A stretch of 64,000 bases of DNA from Hymenobacter plasmatis (GTDB lineage: Bacteria > Bacteroidota > Bacteroidia > Cytophagales > Hymenobacteraceae): NCBI RefSeq assembly GCF_020711255.1, contig NZ_JAJFAW010000023.1, forward strand, positions 34,925-98,924, given 5' to 3'. The position numbers were made by a program, and so were the translations under genes. Shown piece by piece: positions 1 through 8,081 of the stretch. How positions within the stretch are numbered: position 1 is the stretch's first letter; the number at the start of each line of letters is the position of its first letter. Under the pieces are notes generated by a model. That model ran no database searches and was not told the DNA's origin. It saw only the letters and a list, made by a program, of their open reading frames with translations.

Positions 1-61
1 AGTTGGTTAGAATGCCGCCCTGTCACGGCGGAGGTCGCGGGTTCGAGTCCCGTCCAGACCG
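1..61 (+). tRNA. tRNA-Asp (GTC), 5' end outside the window
   Basis: The sequence contains a D-arm remnant, an anticodon stem-loop with five-base stems (CCGCC/GGCGG) around the loop CTGTCAC, a variable region, a T-arm with GGTTCGAGTCC and a 3' acceptor strand ending CCAGACC plus discriminator G. Anticodon GTC reads aspartate codons. CCA is not encoded. The acceptor 5' strand and first bases lie left of position 1. Its last 12 bases are the start of the element's attachment core. Confidence 0.93.
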
Positions 62-73
62 CTACCGTTTGCA
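50..73 (+). other. attL: attachment core at the tRNA-Asp 3' end
   Basis: A 24-bp sequence starting at the end of the tRNA T-arm and running 12 bases past the discriminator base is repeated without mismatch at 60456-60479 in the same orientation. A tyrosine recombinase gene starts 166 bp to the right. Insertion into a tRNA 3' end that is rebuilt by the element is the usual pattern for this enzyme family. Confidence 0.88.
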
Positions 74-82
74 TACGGAGAC

Positions 83-130
83 CCCTAAAAGTCGCATATC
101 TGTTCTCAGAAGCGGTTTTTAGGGTTTTTT
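83..130 (+). terminator. Terminator behind tRNA-Asp, supplied by the element
   Basis: The 8-bp stem CCCTAAAA (83-90) pairs with TTTTAGGG (117-124), followed by six T. The loop is long (26 nt) but holds a small inner hairpin (TCTG/CAGA). It sits inside the element and probably replaces the native tRNA terminator that now lies beyond attR. Confidence 0.5.
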
Positions 131-178
131 GTTTTTGGACGGTTTCGGAAATAAAGTCCGGTTTAGGAGCATATGCGC

Positions 179-197
179 CCCCACTGCCGCCCCCAGC
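179..197 (+). repeat. Candidate integrase arm site, left end
   Basis: The 19-bp sequence CCCCACTGCCGCCCCCAGC recurs with one mismatch at 60356-60374 in the same orientation. The left copy lies 105 bp inside attL and the right copy 81 bp inside attR. This is the arrangement expected of arm-type binding sites of a tyrosine recombinase. The binding role is inferred. Confidence 0.4.
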
Positions 198-238
198 GGC
201 GGCCCCAAAAGCATCTCTCCCACTAAACCCTTTTTCCG

Positions 239-1549
239 ATGACCATTACGTTTGAACGGCGGACCGACCGCCCGGACGCAGCGGGGCGCTGCACCATTCA
301 CCTGCGGGCTTACTTTGATAACCAGCGGCTGCGCTTCGCTACACGGGAGCGCTGCCTGGCCACGGAGTGGCACGCCGAGCGCAACCAGTTTCGGCGCAGC
401 TTTGCCGGGGCACAGGAAGCCAACGAATATTTGCAGTCGTTGTGCGACCGGTTGCACGCCCACTACCGGCAGCTGCGAGCCGCCGGCGCGGTTATTACGC
501 CCGAAGTATTGAAGGCGGTATTAGCGCCGCCCGTCGTGGCCACGCCCGTGGCCGAAGCGGAAGTACCGGTGTTTTGGCTGACGGACCTTTACGTGGACTA
601 TCAGGCGGCGCTGCTGGCCCGCGGCAACCTGGCACAGTCGCTGGAGTCAGTGGCGTCGACGCTGGTTCACCTGAAAGGGCTGGAAAAGTCGCTGAAGAAG
701 CGGCTGCAGCTCGGGGATTACGACCTGGCCACCCACGACAAGTTTCTGGCTTACCTGCGCGGGACGCGGAAGCTGGCACAGAATACGGTGTGCAAGACGG
801 TGAAGCACGTGAAGGCCTTTTTACGCTACGTGCGCGAAGACCGGCGGATGCCGGTAGCCGTGGAAGCGCGGGAAATGAAAATCAAGTGGACGGACGTGGA
901 AAAGGTCTACCTGAGCGCCGCGGAGCTGACCTTACTGGAAAATGCCATGCTTCCCTCCTCCCTGGTGGCGACGCGGGATGCCTTTTTGTTCTGCTGCTAC
1001 ACTGGGTTGCGCCACTCAGATTTGACGGAGTTGAGCAAGGCCAACGTAAAAAACTGGGACGGGAGCCGCATCCTGCGGCTGACGCAGACCAAGACGCGCA
1101 CGGCAGTGAGCATTTACCTCACGCCCCCCGCGGCAGCATTGCTCGACAAATACGAAGGGACGCGGGCCCACCTGCTGCCGTCGACGTCGAACCAGGTGAT
1201 GAACCGCAACCTGAAGCGCATTGCGCAGCTGGCGGGGTTGCGGGAAATGGTGGAAGTGGTGACCGTTGAGGAGGGCAAGGTGGTGAAGCGGCAGCAGCCC
1301 AAGCACGAGCTGGTTAGCATGCACACGGCGCGGCACACCTTCGCGGTGCTCTCGCTGATGCGCGGGCTGCCGGTGGCCGTGCTGCAGAAGGTGCTGGGCC
1401 ACGCCAAGATTCAAACCACGATGCTCTATGCCAAGGTGGTGGAAGACTTCCAGCACCAGGAGATGCGGCGGATATGGGAAGGGACTGCACTGCCAGTGCC
1501 GGCGGCGGTGCCCAACCCGGTTTGTGTGATTGAGACAGCAGTGGCGTAG
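239..1549 (+). CDS. Tyrosine recombinase/integrase of the element
   Basis: This is a 436-residue site-specific recombinase expected to catalyse integration and excision between attL and attR. The N-terminal ~90 residues (starting ITFERRTDRPDAAGRCTI) resemble the arm-binding domain of Bacteroidota integrases. A SAM-like core-binding domain follows (about 110-200), then the catalytic domain. Active-site residues visible are Arg near 257 in CYTGLRHSDL, HTARH near 361-365, the LGH box near 386 and the nucleophile Tyr near 396 in TTMLYAKV. Length is usual for the family. It is read away from attL and ends before a strong terminator at 1574. All catalytic residues are present, so it is probably active. 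Confidence 0.93.
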   Translation: MTITFERRTDRPDAAGRCTIHLRAYFDNQRLRFATRERCLATEWHAERNQFRRSFAGAQEANEYLQSLCDRLHAHYRQLRAAGAVITPEVLKAVLAPPVVATPVAEAEVPVFWLTDLYVDYQAALLARGNLAQSLESVASTLVHLKGLEKSLKKRLQLGDYDLATHDKFLAYLRGTRKLAQNTVCKTVKHVKAFLRYVREDRRMPVAVEAREMKIKWTDVEKVYLSAAELTLLENAMLPSSLVATRDAFLFCCYTGLRHSDLTELSKANVKNWDGSRILRLTQTKTRTAVSIYLTPPAAALLDKYEGTRAHLLPSTSNQVMNRNLKRIAQLAGLREMVEVVTVEEGKVVKRQQPKHELVSMHTARHTFAVLSLMRGLPVAVLQKVLGHAKIQTTMLYAKVVEDFQHQEMRRIWEGTALPVPAAVPNPVCVIETAVA

Positions 1550-1573
1550 GCTACGTAGCGAGTGTTATGCAGG

Positions 1574-1610
1574 AAAAAGCCCGGCTTGGTTGTACCAGGC
1601 CGGGCTTTTT
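1574..1610 (+). terminator. Terminator after the integrase gene
   Basis: AAAAAGCCCGGC pairs with GCCGGGCTTTTT across a short interrupted loop. The GC-rich stem and flanking A and T tracts would let it work in both directions. It lies 24 bp after the integrase stop codon. Confidence 0.8.
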
Positions 1611-1652
1611 AGTGGACAGCTGAATCAGTGCTTTGGCGTGGGCTTTGAAGCG

Positions 1653-1706
1653 TGTTCATTTTTTTACGCCGTTCACTAGTAGTGAACACCCGAAAATAAT
1701 GAACAC
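1653..1706. promoter_or_regulatory. Nested inverted repeats, likely operator
   Basis: A nearly perfect palindrome, GTTCACTAGTAGTGAAC (1671-1687, 8-bp arms around a central G), is flanked by the inverted pair GTGTTCATT (1653-1661) and AATGAACAC (1698-1706). All contain GTTCA/TGAAC. The block lies between the integrase terminator and the end of the minus-strand excisionase-like gene. It could be a regulator binding site or a recombination accessory site. The role is not shown. Confidence 0.45.
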
Positions 1707-1783
1707 GGAACCTTGCCGCTATCGTCGGACGAGATAGCCGGATAGTGGCTGCTCCTACGCTTCAGACACGGGGGGACCATGCT

Positions 1784-1978
1784 CTAACTGCGGGCGAGGG
1801 CGGCGCGCACTTCCTGTTCGGGCAGGTGGGTGTACGCGCAAAACTCCTGGATGGAAACCAGGGCGCGGCTGGGCTTGCCGAGCTGCACCCGGATGCGCTG
1901 CAGCAGGCGCTTGCCGGCCTGGTAACCGTTGCCGGTGACGGCCGCTGCTTCCTTGGGATAAATGCAAACCTGGGACAT
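1784..1978 (-). CDS. Small excisionase-like/helix-turn-helix protein
   Basis: A 64-residue protein if the ATG at 1978 is used (MSQVCIYPKEAAAV); an ATG at 2020 would add 14 residues. The pattern IYPKEAAAVTG, then AGKRLLQRIR and VSIQEFCAYTHL resembles small Bacteroidota proteins with a winged-helix-like fold that are often encoded in phages and integrative elements. It is close to the integrase and reads towards it, which fits a directionality factor or small regulator. The family role is inferred; no catalytic motif is present. Confidence 0.55.
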   Translation of the reverse strand: MSQVCIYPKEAAAVTGNGYQAGKRLLQRIRVQLGKPSRALVSIQEFCAYTHLPEQEVRAALARS

Positions 1979-2049
1979 AGTTGGTATCTGTGGGGTATAG
2001 TTGGCTAGGCGAATATACAACCCCTAAGAAGGGCCCGTAGGTTCGTATC

Positions 2050-2688
2050 ATGAAACTTTTACAGCTGGTGCGGACAAGTGCCCGGGTGCTCCTGCTTTTG
2101 GCGGGAAGTGGCGTGGCGGCCGTTGGGGCCTTGACGTTTGCCCCGCAAAGCTGCACGGGCCCGGCACATGAGCGCCCTGCCAACGGGTTAACCTATACGG
2201 TAGCTGCTGGTCCGCCGCTCGTGACGGAAACGGTGCGCGTGGTGCGGGTGGTGGACGGCGACACCTACGACGTGCTGGCCGGCGGCCTGGTGCGCCGGGT
2301 GCGGCTGCTGGGCGTGGATGCACCGGAGCGGGACCAGCCTTTCGGTAAGCTGGCAACGGACTCGGTGGCGCGGCTGCTGTGGCCGGCGCAGCTGGTGCTG
2401 CTTACGCGGCACGGCGTGGACCTGTACGGACGGACCCTGGGCGCGGTGCGCCTGCCGGTGGCGGGCAAACCGGCGCTGGCGCTGGATTCGCTGCTGGTGG
2501 TGCGCGGCTGGGCGTGGGCCTGGGACCCAAACCATCGGATAGCGGGGCGGGCCGCGCAGCAAGCGGCGGCCCTGCAGGGGCGGCGCGGCCTGTGGAAATG
2601 CGGGGTGAGCCAGCCCGTGCCGCCCAAGCTGTGGCGGTCTTTTAATGCGCAAAACAAGCGGCGTTACGGGGTGGGCTGCACCTGGTAG
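2050..2688 (+). CDS. Secreted thermonuclease-family protein (SNase-like)
   Basis: A 212-residue protein with an N-terminal hydrophobic stretch (about residues 10-28, ending near a Cys in QSCTG) that suggests export or membrane anchoring. Staphylococcal-nuclease-type motifs follow: VVDGDTYDV (about 72-80), VRLLGVDAPE (about 88-97), the short G-KLAT block, and DLYGRTLGAV (about 127-136). These match the metal-binding and catalytic regions of the family, with the Arg of VRLLG, the acidic APE residue and the Arg of YGRTL all present. It would hydrolyse DNA or RNA outside the cytoplasm. Neighbouring genes are phage-type unknowns in the same direction, 58 bp downstream. An unusual cargo for a phage-like island. 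Confidence 0.85.
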   Translation: MKLLQLVRTSARVLLLLAGSGVAAVGALTFAPQSCTGPAHERPANGLTYTVAAGPPLVTETVRVVRVVDGDTYDVLAGGLVRRVRLLGVDAPERDQPFGKLATDSVARLLWPAQLVLLTRHGVDLYGRTLGAVRLPVAGKPALALDSLLVVRGWAWAWDPNHRIAGRAAQQAAALQGRRGLWKCGVSQPVPPKLWRSFNAQNKRRYGVGCTW

Positions 2689-2746
2689 CAATGTCGCACA
2701 AATGCAAGCAGCCGGGTTTTATCTCCAACTTTTATTTCCTCTTCTC

Positions 2747-3493
2747 ATGGCCTCTCAAAATGGCATCCTGGGGTTGCAAGGCACGGTGGGCGGCCTTGTC
2801 TTCGCCAAAAACGGCACGGTCCGTCAGAAACCCGCCTCCAACAAAGCCGCCTTCGCCTCGGCGGCCTCGCTGGCCCGCACCCGCGAAAACGCGTCGGAAT
2901 TCGGCCGCGCGGCCACCGGCGGCAAGCTCATCCGCTCGGCCTTCCGGTCGCTCATCGCCACGGCCTCCGACGCGCGCATGGTGAGCCGGCTCACCCAGCG
3001 CGTGCGCCAAATCGTGGGCCTGGACGAAGCCAACGACCGCGGCGAGCGGGTGGTGGACAAGGACAACGTCGGCGGCCTGCTCGGCTTCGACTTCAACAGC
3101 GGCGCGGGCCTGGGCCAAAGCCTGTTCTTCCCCTTCGCGGTGGCCACAGCCGGGGCAGACGTGACCCTGACAGTGCCCCGCCTGAACCCGGCCACCGACC
3201 TAGTGGCCCCGCAGGGCGCCACGCACTTCGAGCTGCTCTACGGGGTGGCGACGATGAACTTTGAAACCGGCACCTACGAGGCCGGCACGGTAGCGGCCCC
3301 CTTTGGCACGCAGGCGCTCAGCGCGGCCACCATGGCCGACCAGGCGCTGGTGGCCACGCTGCCCACGGCCCCGACGGCCGACGATGTGGTGATGGCCGTG
3401 CTGGGCGTCAACTTCTACCAGTCGCTGAACGGGAAACTCTACCCGCTCAACAACAACGCCACAAACCCGCTGGCCATCGCCTACGTGGCGTAA
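2747..3493 (+). CDS. Bacteroidota phage-type conserved protein, function unknown
   Basis: A 248-residue protein starting MASQNGILGLQGTVGGLVF. The central pattern ARTRENASEFGRA, GKLIRSAFRSL, ASDARMVSRLT, followed by a short GFDF segment, matches a widespread family of hypothetical proteins that I recognise from Bacteroidota prophage-like loci. No enzyme motif or signal peptide is visible. I chose the ATG at 2747 because the conserved N-terminus begins there; an upstream alternative would overlap the thermonuclease gene. It is followed after about 100 bp by another unknown gene in the same direction, and such pairs appear linked. The function is not known. Confidence 0.75.
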   Translation: MASQNGILGLQGTVGGLVFAKNGTVRQKPASNKAAFASAASLARTRENASEFGRAATGGKLIRSAFRSLIATASDARMVSRLTQRVRQIVGLDEANDRGERVVDKDNVGGLLGFDFNSGAGLGQSLFFPFAVATAGADVTLTVPRLNPATDLVAPQGATHFELLYGVATMNFETGTYEAGTVAAPFGTQALSAATMADQALVATLPTAPTADDVVMAVLGVNFYQSLNGKLYPLNNNATNPLAIAYVA

Positions 3494-3595
3494 GGCCAGC
3501 GGCTAGGGTACGCGGCCGGCGCCGACCAGCGCCGGCCGTTTGGGTGGGGCTTGGCCCCGGTTTCTCTTGGTTTTACTTCTAATTCTCTCTTTCTA

Positions 3596-4363
3596 ATGCT
3601 TTCAAGAACCGCCTATCAAAAACAAGCGGACAAGCGCCTGAAAACGGCGCTCAAGCTGCGCGCCCGCTACGACGGCCGGGTGCGCAAATACGCCACGGCC
3701 CTCGGCGCGGCCCTGGCGGGCGCGGCCGATGCCAAAGCGCGCGTGGACCGGATTAACCTGCTCTACGGCGTGGACGTCTCGACCGAAACGCTGCTGGTGC
3801 ACGACCTGCGCACCGCGGGCCTGCCCGGCTTGCTCGGCACGAGCCTGGCCGCCAGCACCCCGGGCGAGGAAGTGCAATTCTTTAACGCCATCGTGGACGG
3901 CAACGGCGGCGCAGTGTTGACCTCTGATGTCCTGTTCGGGGAAGTGGTGGACCCCGCGGCGCCGGTGGCCGACGCGCCCCCGGTCGTGGTGGCCCCGCCG
4001 GTCGTAATCCAGCAGTCCCCGGCCCCGGCGGAGCCCGCCCCCTTGGTGGACGTCCCGCCGGTAGTGCCCACCCCCGTGGTTGACGGGACGGTAGCGGGGC
4101 AGGTAACGCTGGCCGGCCCGAACGGGACGCTGGCGGGCGTGACCATTGAATCGGCACCGGGCGTGAGCCTGGACTTTGCCCCGCTCTACAGCGGCAGCTC
4201 CACGCCGGTGGACATGTACCTGTTCGTATTCGTGGAGGACCCGATGACCGCCAAGGTGACGTTTGCCGACCGGTACGCCGGCCAGCCCTTTACCGTGCAC
4301 CTGGCCGATGGCCGCACGGCCACAGGCCTCTTCACCGAAGGGTCGTATGGCATTGACGTGTAG
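3596..4363 (+). CDS. Unknown protein with coiled-coil N-terminus and proline-rich linker
   Basis: A 255-residue protein. The first ~60 residues are charged and helical (MLSRTAYQKQADKRLK), likely a coiled coil. A linker of about 45 residues rich in Pro, Val and Ala (near 120-165) joins this to a compact C-terminal domain with beta-type patterns (TVAGQVTLAGPNG, then YLFVFVEDP and GQPFTVHLADG). It looks like an attachment or structural protein, but I do not recognise a family. It is the second gene of a pair with the preceding conserved protein and ends before a terminator at 4387. Confidence 0.65.
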   Translation: MLSRTAYQKQADKRLKTALKLRARYDGRVRKYATALGAALAGAADAKARVDRINLLYGVDVSTETLLVHDLRTAGLPGLLGTSLAASTPGEEVQFFNAIVDGNGGAVLTSDVLFGEVVDPAAPVADAPPVVVAPPVVIQQSPAPAEPAPLVDVPPVVPTPVVDGTVAGQVTLAGPNGTLAGVTIESAPGVSLDFAPLYSGSSTPVDMYLFVFVEDPMTAKVTFADRYAGQPFTVHLADGRTATGLFTEGSYGIDV

Positions 4364-4386
4364 CCGCGCTACTTACCAGTAGGATG

Positions 4387-4422
4387 AAAAGGCCAGCTCC
4401 CGCTTGGGGGCTGGCCTTTTTT
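4387..4422 (+). terminator. Rho-independent terminator
   Basis: AAAAGGCCAGC with an extra CCC pairs with GGGGCTGGCCTTTT around a GCTT-type loop, followed by more T. It closes the transcription unit of the two unknown proteins at 2747 and 3596. Confidence 0.85.
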
Positions 4423-4498
4423 ATGTTGGCTTTGCGGGCCTCATGGCGAAATGGACGGGCCTGTTGAGGCTTCTCTTCGTTGACTTTACCTTCGCTGC

Positions 4499-5533
4499 AT
4501 GTCTACTCTTTCGTTGCCGTCTGATTATCCGCAGTTCCTGGCGGAATTGAAGCGACACATCCGCGAAACCCAAGTGCGGGCGGCGCTGGCGGTGAACTCG
4601 GAATTGGTGCAGCTGTACTGGCGCATTGGCGACCAAATTCTGCAGCGCCAGCACCAGCAAGGTTGGGGCGCTAAAGTAATTGACCAGCTGGCGCAGGATT
4701 TGCGCCAGGAATTCCCGGAGGCGTCGGGCTTTTCGCCCCGTAATCTTAAGTACATGAGGGCTTTTGCGCAGGCCTGGCTGGATGCGTTAATTGTGCAACA
4801 GCTTGTTGCACAAATTCCGTGGGGTCATAACGTGCGCCTGCTGGACAAGGTAGCGGACCCGGCCGAGCGTGCATGGTACGTGCATCAGACGATTGAAAAT
4901 GGCTGGAGCCGCAACGTGCTGGCCGCGCAGGTGGAGAGCAGCCTCTACCACCGGCAAGGGCGGGCGGTGAGCAACTTCAGCCGAACGCTGCCCGCGCCGC
5001 AGTCGGAGCTGGCGCAGCATATTTTGAAAGACCCGTACACGTTCGACTTCCTCTCCCTGGGAGCCGAGGCGCAGGAACGGGATTTAGAAAAGGGCCTGCT
5101 GGAGCACGTGCGCTCGTTTCTGCTGGAGCTGGGCAAGGGCTTTGCGCTGGTGGGCAGCCAGTACCATCTGGAAGTCGGCGGGCAGGACAACTACCTGGAC
5201 CTGGTGTTTTATCACCTCAAGCTGCGGTGCTTCGTCATCATCGACCTGAAGATGAGCGAGTTCAAGCCCGAGGACAGCGGCAAAATGAACTTCTACCTGT
5301 CGGCGGCTGATGACCTGCTGCGCCACCCAAGTGACCAGCCCACCATCGGGCTGGTGCTGTGCAAGAGCCAGAACCGGGTAGTGGCCGAGTACGCGTTGCG
5401 CGGCCTGAGCCAGCCGATTGGGGTGGCCGAATGGCAGCTCACCCGCGCTTTACCCGCCGAACTGCGCCGCAGCCTGCCCACAACGGAAGAGCTGGATGCC
5501 GTGCTCGGACAGTCGGCGGCGCCACAGCCATAG
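4499..5533 (+). CDS. YhcG-family PD-(D/E)XK nuclease (DUF1016)
   Basis: A 344-residue protein with the two-domain layout of the YhcG family. The N-terminal DUF1016 helical domain covers about residues 8-165 (YWRIGDQIL, then GFSPRNLKYMRAFA and IPWGHNVRLL). The C-terminal nuclease-like domain covers about 175-330: FLLELGKGFALVGSQ, VGGQDNYLDLVFYH and CFVIIDLKMSEF give the D-x(n)-D/E-x-K core. YhcG-like proteins are linked to DNA processing and are common on mobile elements. Length is typical. It stands alone between terminators and is likely cargo with a role in defence or DNA metabolism; that role is inferred. Confidence 0.88.
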   Translation: MSTLSLPSDYPQFLAELKRHIRETQVRAALAVNSELVQLYWRIGDQILQRQHQQGWGAKVIDQLAQDLRQEFPEASGFSPRNLKYMRAFAQAWLDALIVQQLVAQIPWGHNVRLLDKVADPAERAWYVHQTIENGWSRNVLAAQVESSLYHRQGRAVSNFSRTLPAPQSELAQHILKDPYTFDFLSLGAEAQERDLEKGLLEHVRSFLLELGKGFALVGSQYHLEVGGQDNYLDLVFYHLKLRCFVIIDLKMSEFKPEDSGKMNFYLSAADDLLRHPSDQPTIGLVLCKSQNRVVAEYALRGLSQPIGVAEWQLTRALPAELRRSLPTTEELDAVLGQSAAPQP

Positions 5534-5579
5534 CCGCCGGGGTATAAGTATTTTGGGGCAATCCGCTCTTTCATTTGCG

Positions 5580-6095
5580 TTAATGCCTGGGGGCCAGCAA
5601 TAACGTTACGCGCAGGCCAGCGATGAGGGAGGGACGGCTTCCATGCCCTACTATCATTTCCCAATCCGGCCCAACATACGTCCGTAGTTCATCGGCTATC
5701 AGGGTTAATTCGTCCAAGCATAAGGGGGCGTCGGGGTGTTCCGCGATGGAAAGGAGGCATTTTCCGGTGGTAGCTGACCGTACTCCAACCGCTTGCGCTT
5801 GTTGGCAGGCGGCCGAAACGGCGCGCAGGGCCCGTCCCGGGCCGGAGGCGTAGGCTTGACCCACGCTGATGCCTGCCGCCTCGCGCAACGTGACATAGAT
5901 GTCTTCGCATTCCACGTCCGTCGGGTCTTTGGCGTCAAGGAGTTCAGCTATACACGTTGTAAAGGCTTCGCGGAATGCTGGGGAGACCAATTGCGGCTCC
6001 GATGGCTGCGCTTGGGACCATTCGGCTAGGATGCTGCCGGCGTGGGCCAGCCGGTCGTAGTCTGGTCGAGGGGTAAAGGGGCGCGGGTGCCGCAT
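5580..6095 (-). CDS. Protein with an FtsZ C-terminal-like domain, lacking the GTPase half
   Basis: A 171-residue protein. From about residue 88 to the end it follows the FtsZ C-terminal domain: RALRAVSAAC, then ATTGKCLLSI, PLCLDELTLIADELR, EMIVGHG and LIAGLRVTLLLA. E. coli FtsZ has the same order of an Ala-rich helix, a GA-x-LL-I strand, an L-LDE helix, an I-G strand and an LRVT strand. The first ~85 residues (MRHPRPFTPRPDYDRL) show no GGGTGTG tubulin signature, so nucleotide binding is not expected. It is the only minus-strand gene between 4.5 and 9 kb. It could bind FtsZ and affect division, as some phage proteins do; this is inference from motif order only. Confidence 0.6.
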   Translation of the reverse strand: MRHPRPFTPRPDYDRLAHAGSILAEWSQAQPSEPQLVSPAFREAFTTCIAELLDAKDPTDVECEDIYVTLREAAGISVGQAYASGPGRALRAVSAACQQAQAVGVRSATTGKCLLSIAEHPDAPLCLDELTLIADELRTYVGPDWEMIVGHGSRPSLIAGLRVTLLLAPRH

Positions 6096-6421
6096 AAGAA
6101 AGAGGGATTAAATAGGACGACAGGCAGCGAAGTTGAGCGTTTGCTTCATCAAACAGTGTCGTAGCCGAAACTGCCCATTGCTCAAGGTGCAATAAACAGC
6201 TGTTTTGCGGTTATTCAGCCATAAATGAGTAGGGTCCGCTGGGCTTTTCAGCCCGTCTTAAGCGTGTTTTGCGATGATTGAACTGAGACAGGTTAGTAAT
6301 AGCTAAGTATTGGGAGTTATTAATAAAATAGAATAAACATATTCTTTCCTTTCAGCGTCATGGTTTGTCGTTATTGCGGGTCATCTTTACGCTTCCTAAA
6401 TCTCACTCATTTCCACACTGT
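6096..6421. other. Divergent intergenic region, 326 bp
   Basis: This AT-richer stretch separates the FtsZ-like gene (minus strand) from the PD-(D/E)XK gene (plus strand), so it must hold two promoters. I could not assign a convincing -33/-7 pair on either strand and saw no strong repeat. Confidence 0.4.
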
Positions 6422-7603
6422 ATGGACGAATCGGTACTTAAAAGAATGCTGAACCAAGTTTCGGCAATCGCGCGAACGCAGAAGAAGCTTGCGTTACTGA
6501 GCGGGGAAAACTTCAATGTGTTCCGAATTCTTAAAATTGAAACCCGGGAAGTGCGGACGCATTCGGCTTTTCTGGGGGAGTTGCTTAATCCGGATGGTAG
6601 CCATGGGATGCAGGATACTTTTCTGCGGCTTTTCATCGAGCAAATGGGCTTCGCGGACTTTGCAAACTTTGATACCGCGAGTGCCAAGCTAGTGGTGGAG
6701 AAACATATCGGCCAAATTGATGCCGACTATACCGAGGGCGGGCGAATTGATATCTACCTGGAATCTAAAGGAGAGTTTCTGTTCATCGAGAACAAGATTT
6801 ACGCCGTCAACCAGCGCAATCAGCTGGAGCGCTACCGCCAGCATAAGCCGCACGCCAAGCTGCTCTACCTAACGTTGGACGGCGGCAACTATAAAGCACC
6901 TGCAGGCAGCATGCTCACCAAGGAGCACTACAAGGCTATTTCCTACAAAGAAGACATCACCACTTGGCTAAACAACTGCCATCGGGCGGCCGCTGCGTAT
7001 CCGATTGTCCGGGAAACCATCCAGCAATACATTCACCTCATTAATCACCTCACCGAGAAAACACCCGATAATTTTATGAAGGAAGAAACAAAGCAGTTGT
7101 TGCGGGGAGATTATGCGAGCTTCGAGAGTGCCTGGTACTGTTCGCAGGTAGTCAATGAACTGAAAAGCGACATACTTAAGGAATTCGGGTCGGAACTGGA
7201 AAAGGCTTGGCCGATAGATGAAGTAAAGCCCGTTTGCCATCTGAGAGGCTACCCTATTACCATGGACCATTACCAAGATGACCCAGCGAGTGATATGTAC
7301 TATTCATTCAAAATCGGGGCGCCAATTCATGGCCAGCAAGTCCCTGAAGAGGTTGCAAACACGTTCAGGACAATTGTTCGCCAAGTCAGTAACCAGATTG
7401 TAGTAGAAAAGAATGGCACTGCCTGGAGTCCATTTGAAAGAGTTCGCAACCCTTATAAGTGGACTCCCAGAGAGCAGTTTGAAATGGCAGATAAGAACCA
7501 CCGCACCGCAGTAATTAACTCGATGATTGAGGAGTCAGATAGGGATGCTGCCAAGTTCGCTGATCTTGTTAAGGAATTACAGGAAGCGGTCATTCTCAGC
7601 TAA
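6422..7603 (+). CDS. PD-(D/E)XK superfamily protein
   Basis: A 393-residue protein starting MDESVLKRML; a TTG start 57 bp upstream is less likely. The conserved N-terminal part has THSAFLGELLNPDGSHGM (about 41-58), which is typical of PD-(D/E)XK family 4 proteins found beside defence genes. The nuclease core is near 104-124: GGRIDIYLES, then FLFIENKI (D, then E-x-K), followed by NQLERYR. The C-terminal half has no recognised domain. It would cleave or bind DNA in the cytoplasm. It is a single-gene unit followed by a terminator at 7742. Composition is more AT-rich than its neighbours, which fits recent acquisition. Confidence 0.8.
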   Translation: MDESVLKRMLNQVSAIARTQKKLALLSGENFNVFRILKIETREVRTHSAFLGELLNPDGSHGMQDTFLRLFIEQMGFADFANFDTASAKLVVEKHIGQIDADYTEGGRIDIYLESKGEFLFIENKIYAVNQRNQLERYRQHKPHAKLLYLTLDGGNYKAPAGSMLTKEHYKAISYKEDITTWLNNCHRAAAAYPIVRETIQQYIHLINHLTEKTPDNFMKEETKQLLRGDYASFESAWYCSQVVNELKSDILKEFGSELEKAWPIDEVKPVCHLRGYPITMDHYQDDPASDMYYSFKIGAPIHGQQVPEEVANTFRTIVRQVSNQIVVEKNGTAWSPFERVRNPYKWTPREQFEMADKNHRTAVINSMIEESDRDAAKFADLVKELQEAVILS

Positions 7604-7607
7604 ACTA

Positions 7608-7715
7608 TTATGCTATAAGGTGCTCGGCCATCTGATGCATAGCGCGCCGGGCAAGGAAGCCGTTCTTTTCCACCAAATGCATGATGGGCACTGACGTGTA
7701 GCCAGACGGGGCCTG
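7608..7715 (-). pseudogene. Remnant resembling the C-terminal part of a BlaI-like regulator
   Basis: On the minus strand a short open stretch reads PSGYTSVPIMHLVEKNGFLARRAM and stops at TAA. GYTSV-IMHL-EK-GFL-R recalls the DNA-recognition helix region of BlaI/MecI-type repressors. There is no start codon or N-terminal part, and the rest of the family's C-terminal domain is missing. It overlaps no gene. If real it is a decayed fragment; the match is short. Confidence 0.25.
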
Positions 7716-7741
7716 TCTAAACAGGGTTCTTCACGCTTAAT

Positions 7742-7778
7742 AAAAAAGCCCACTGGCAATTTGCCAGTGGGCTTTTTG
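7742..7778 (+). terminator. Rho-independent terminator
   Basis: AAAAAAGCCCACTGGCAA pairs with TTGCCAGTGGGCTTTTT with almost no loop, followed by GTTGTTTTT. It lies 138 bp after the PD-(D/E)XK gene and can act on both strands. Confidence 0.85.
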
Positions 7779-8081
7779 TTGTTTTTCAAGTTGTGAATTA
7801 CTGTTTAGTAGCGGCGGCTCGGCGTAATGCTGTCGGCTCTACTACCTCTCAAAAGAGCTTGTTAAAGGAAAGGCCAGCAGTGTAGTTTAAATTTAAAAGA
7901 GGATTTGTGCTTTAAGCCATGTATGGCGCACCTATATTGCCTGCATGAAAGCGACTCCTCAACTCAGCTTATTTGCACGTCATTCCTTTTCTATTGCCAT
8001 GGTTGTTGGCAGTCTTGGCCCGTTCATGCACTACGTGTTAGGCCTTTAAGTGTCACCATCAAAGGAGCGCACTTCGCAGCC

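Noticed and set aside
367..1269. Second plus-strand frame of 300 residues inside the integrase gene
   Set aside because: It is a shadow frame of the integrase, rich in Arg and Gly, with no motif.
5359..5603. Plus-strand short frames at the end of the YhcG-like gene
   Set aside because: They overlap the YhcG-like gene in other frames and have no protein-like features.
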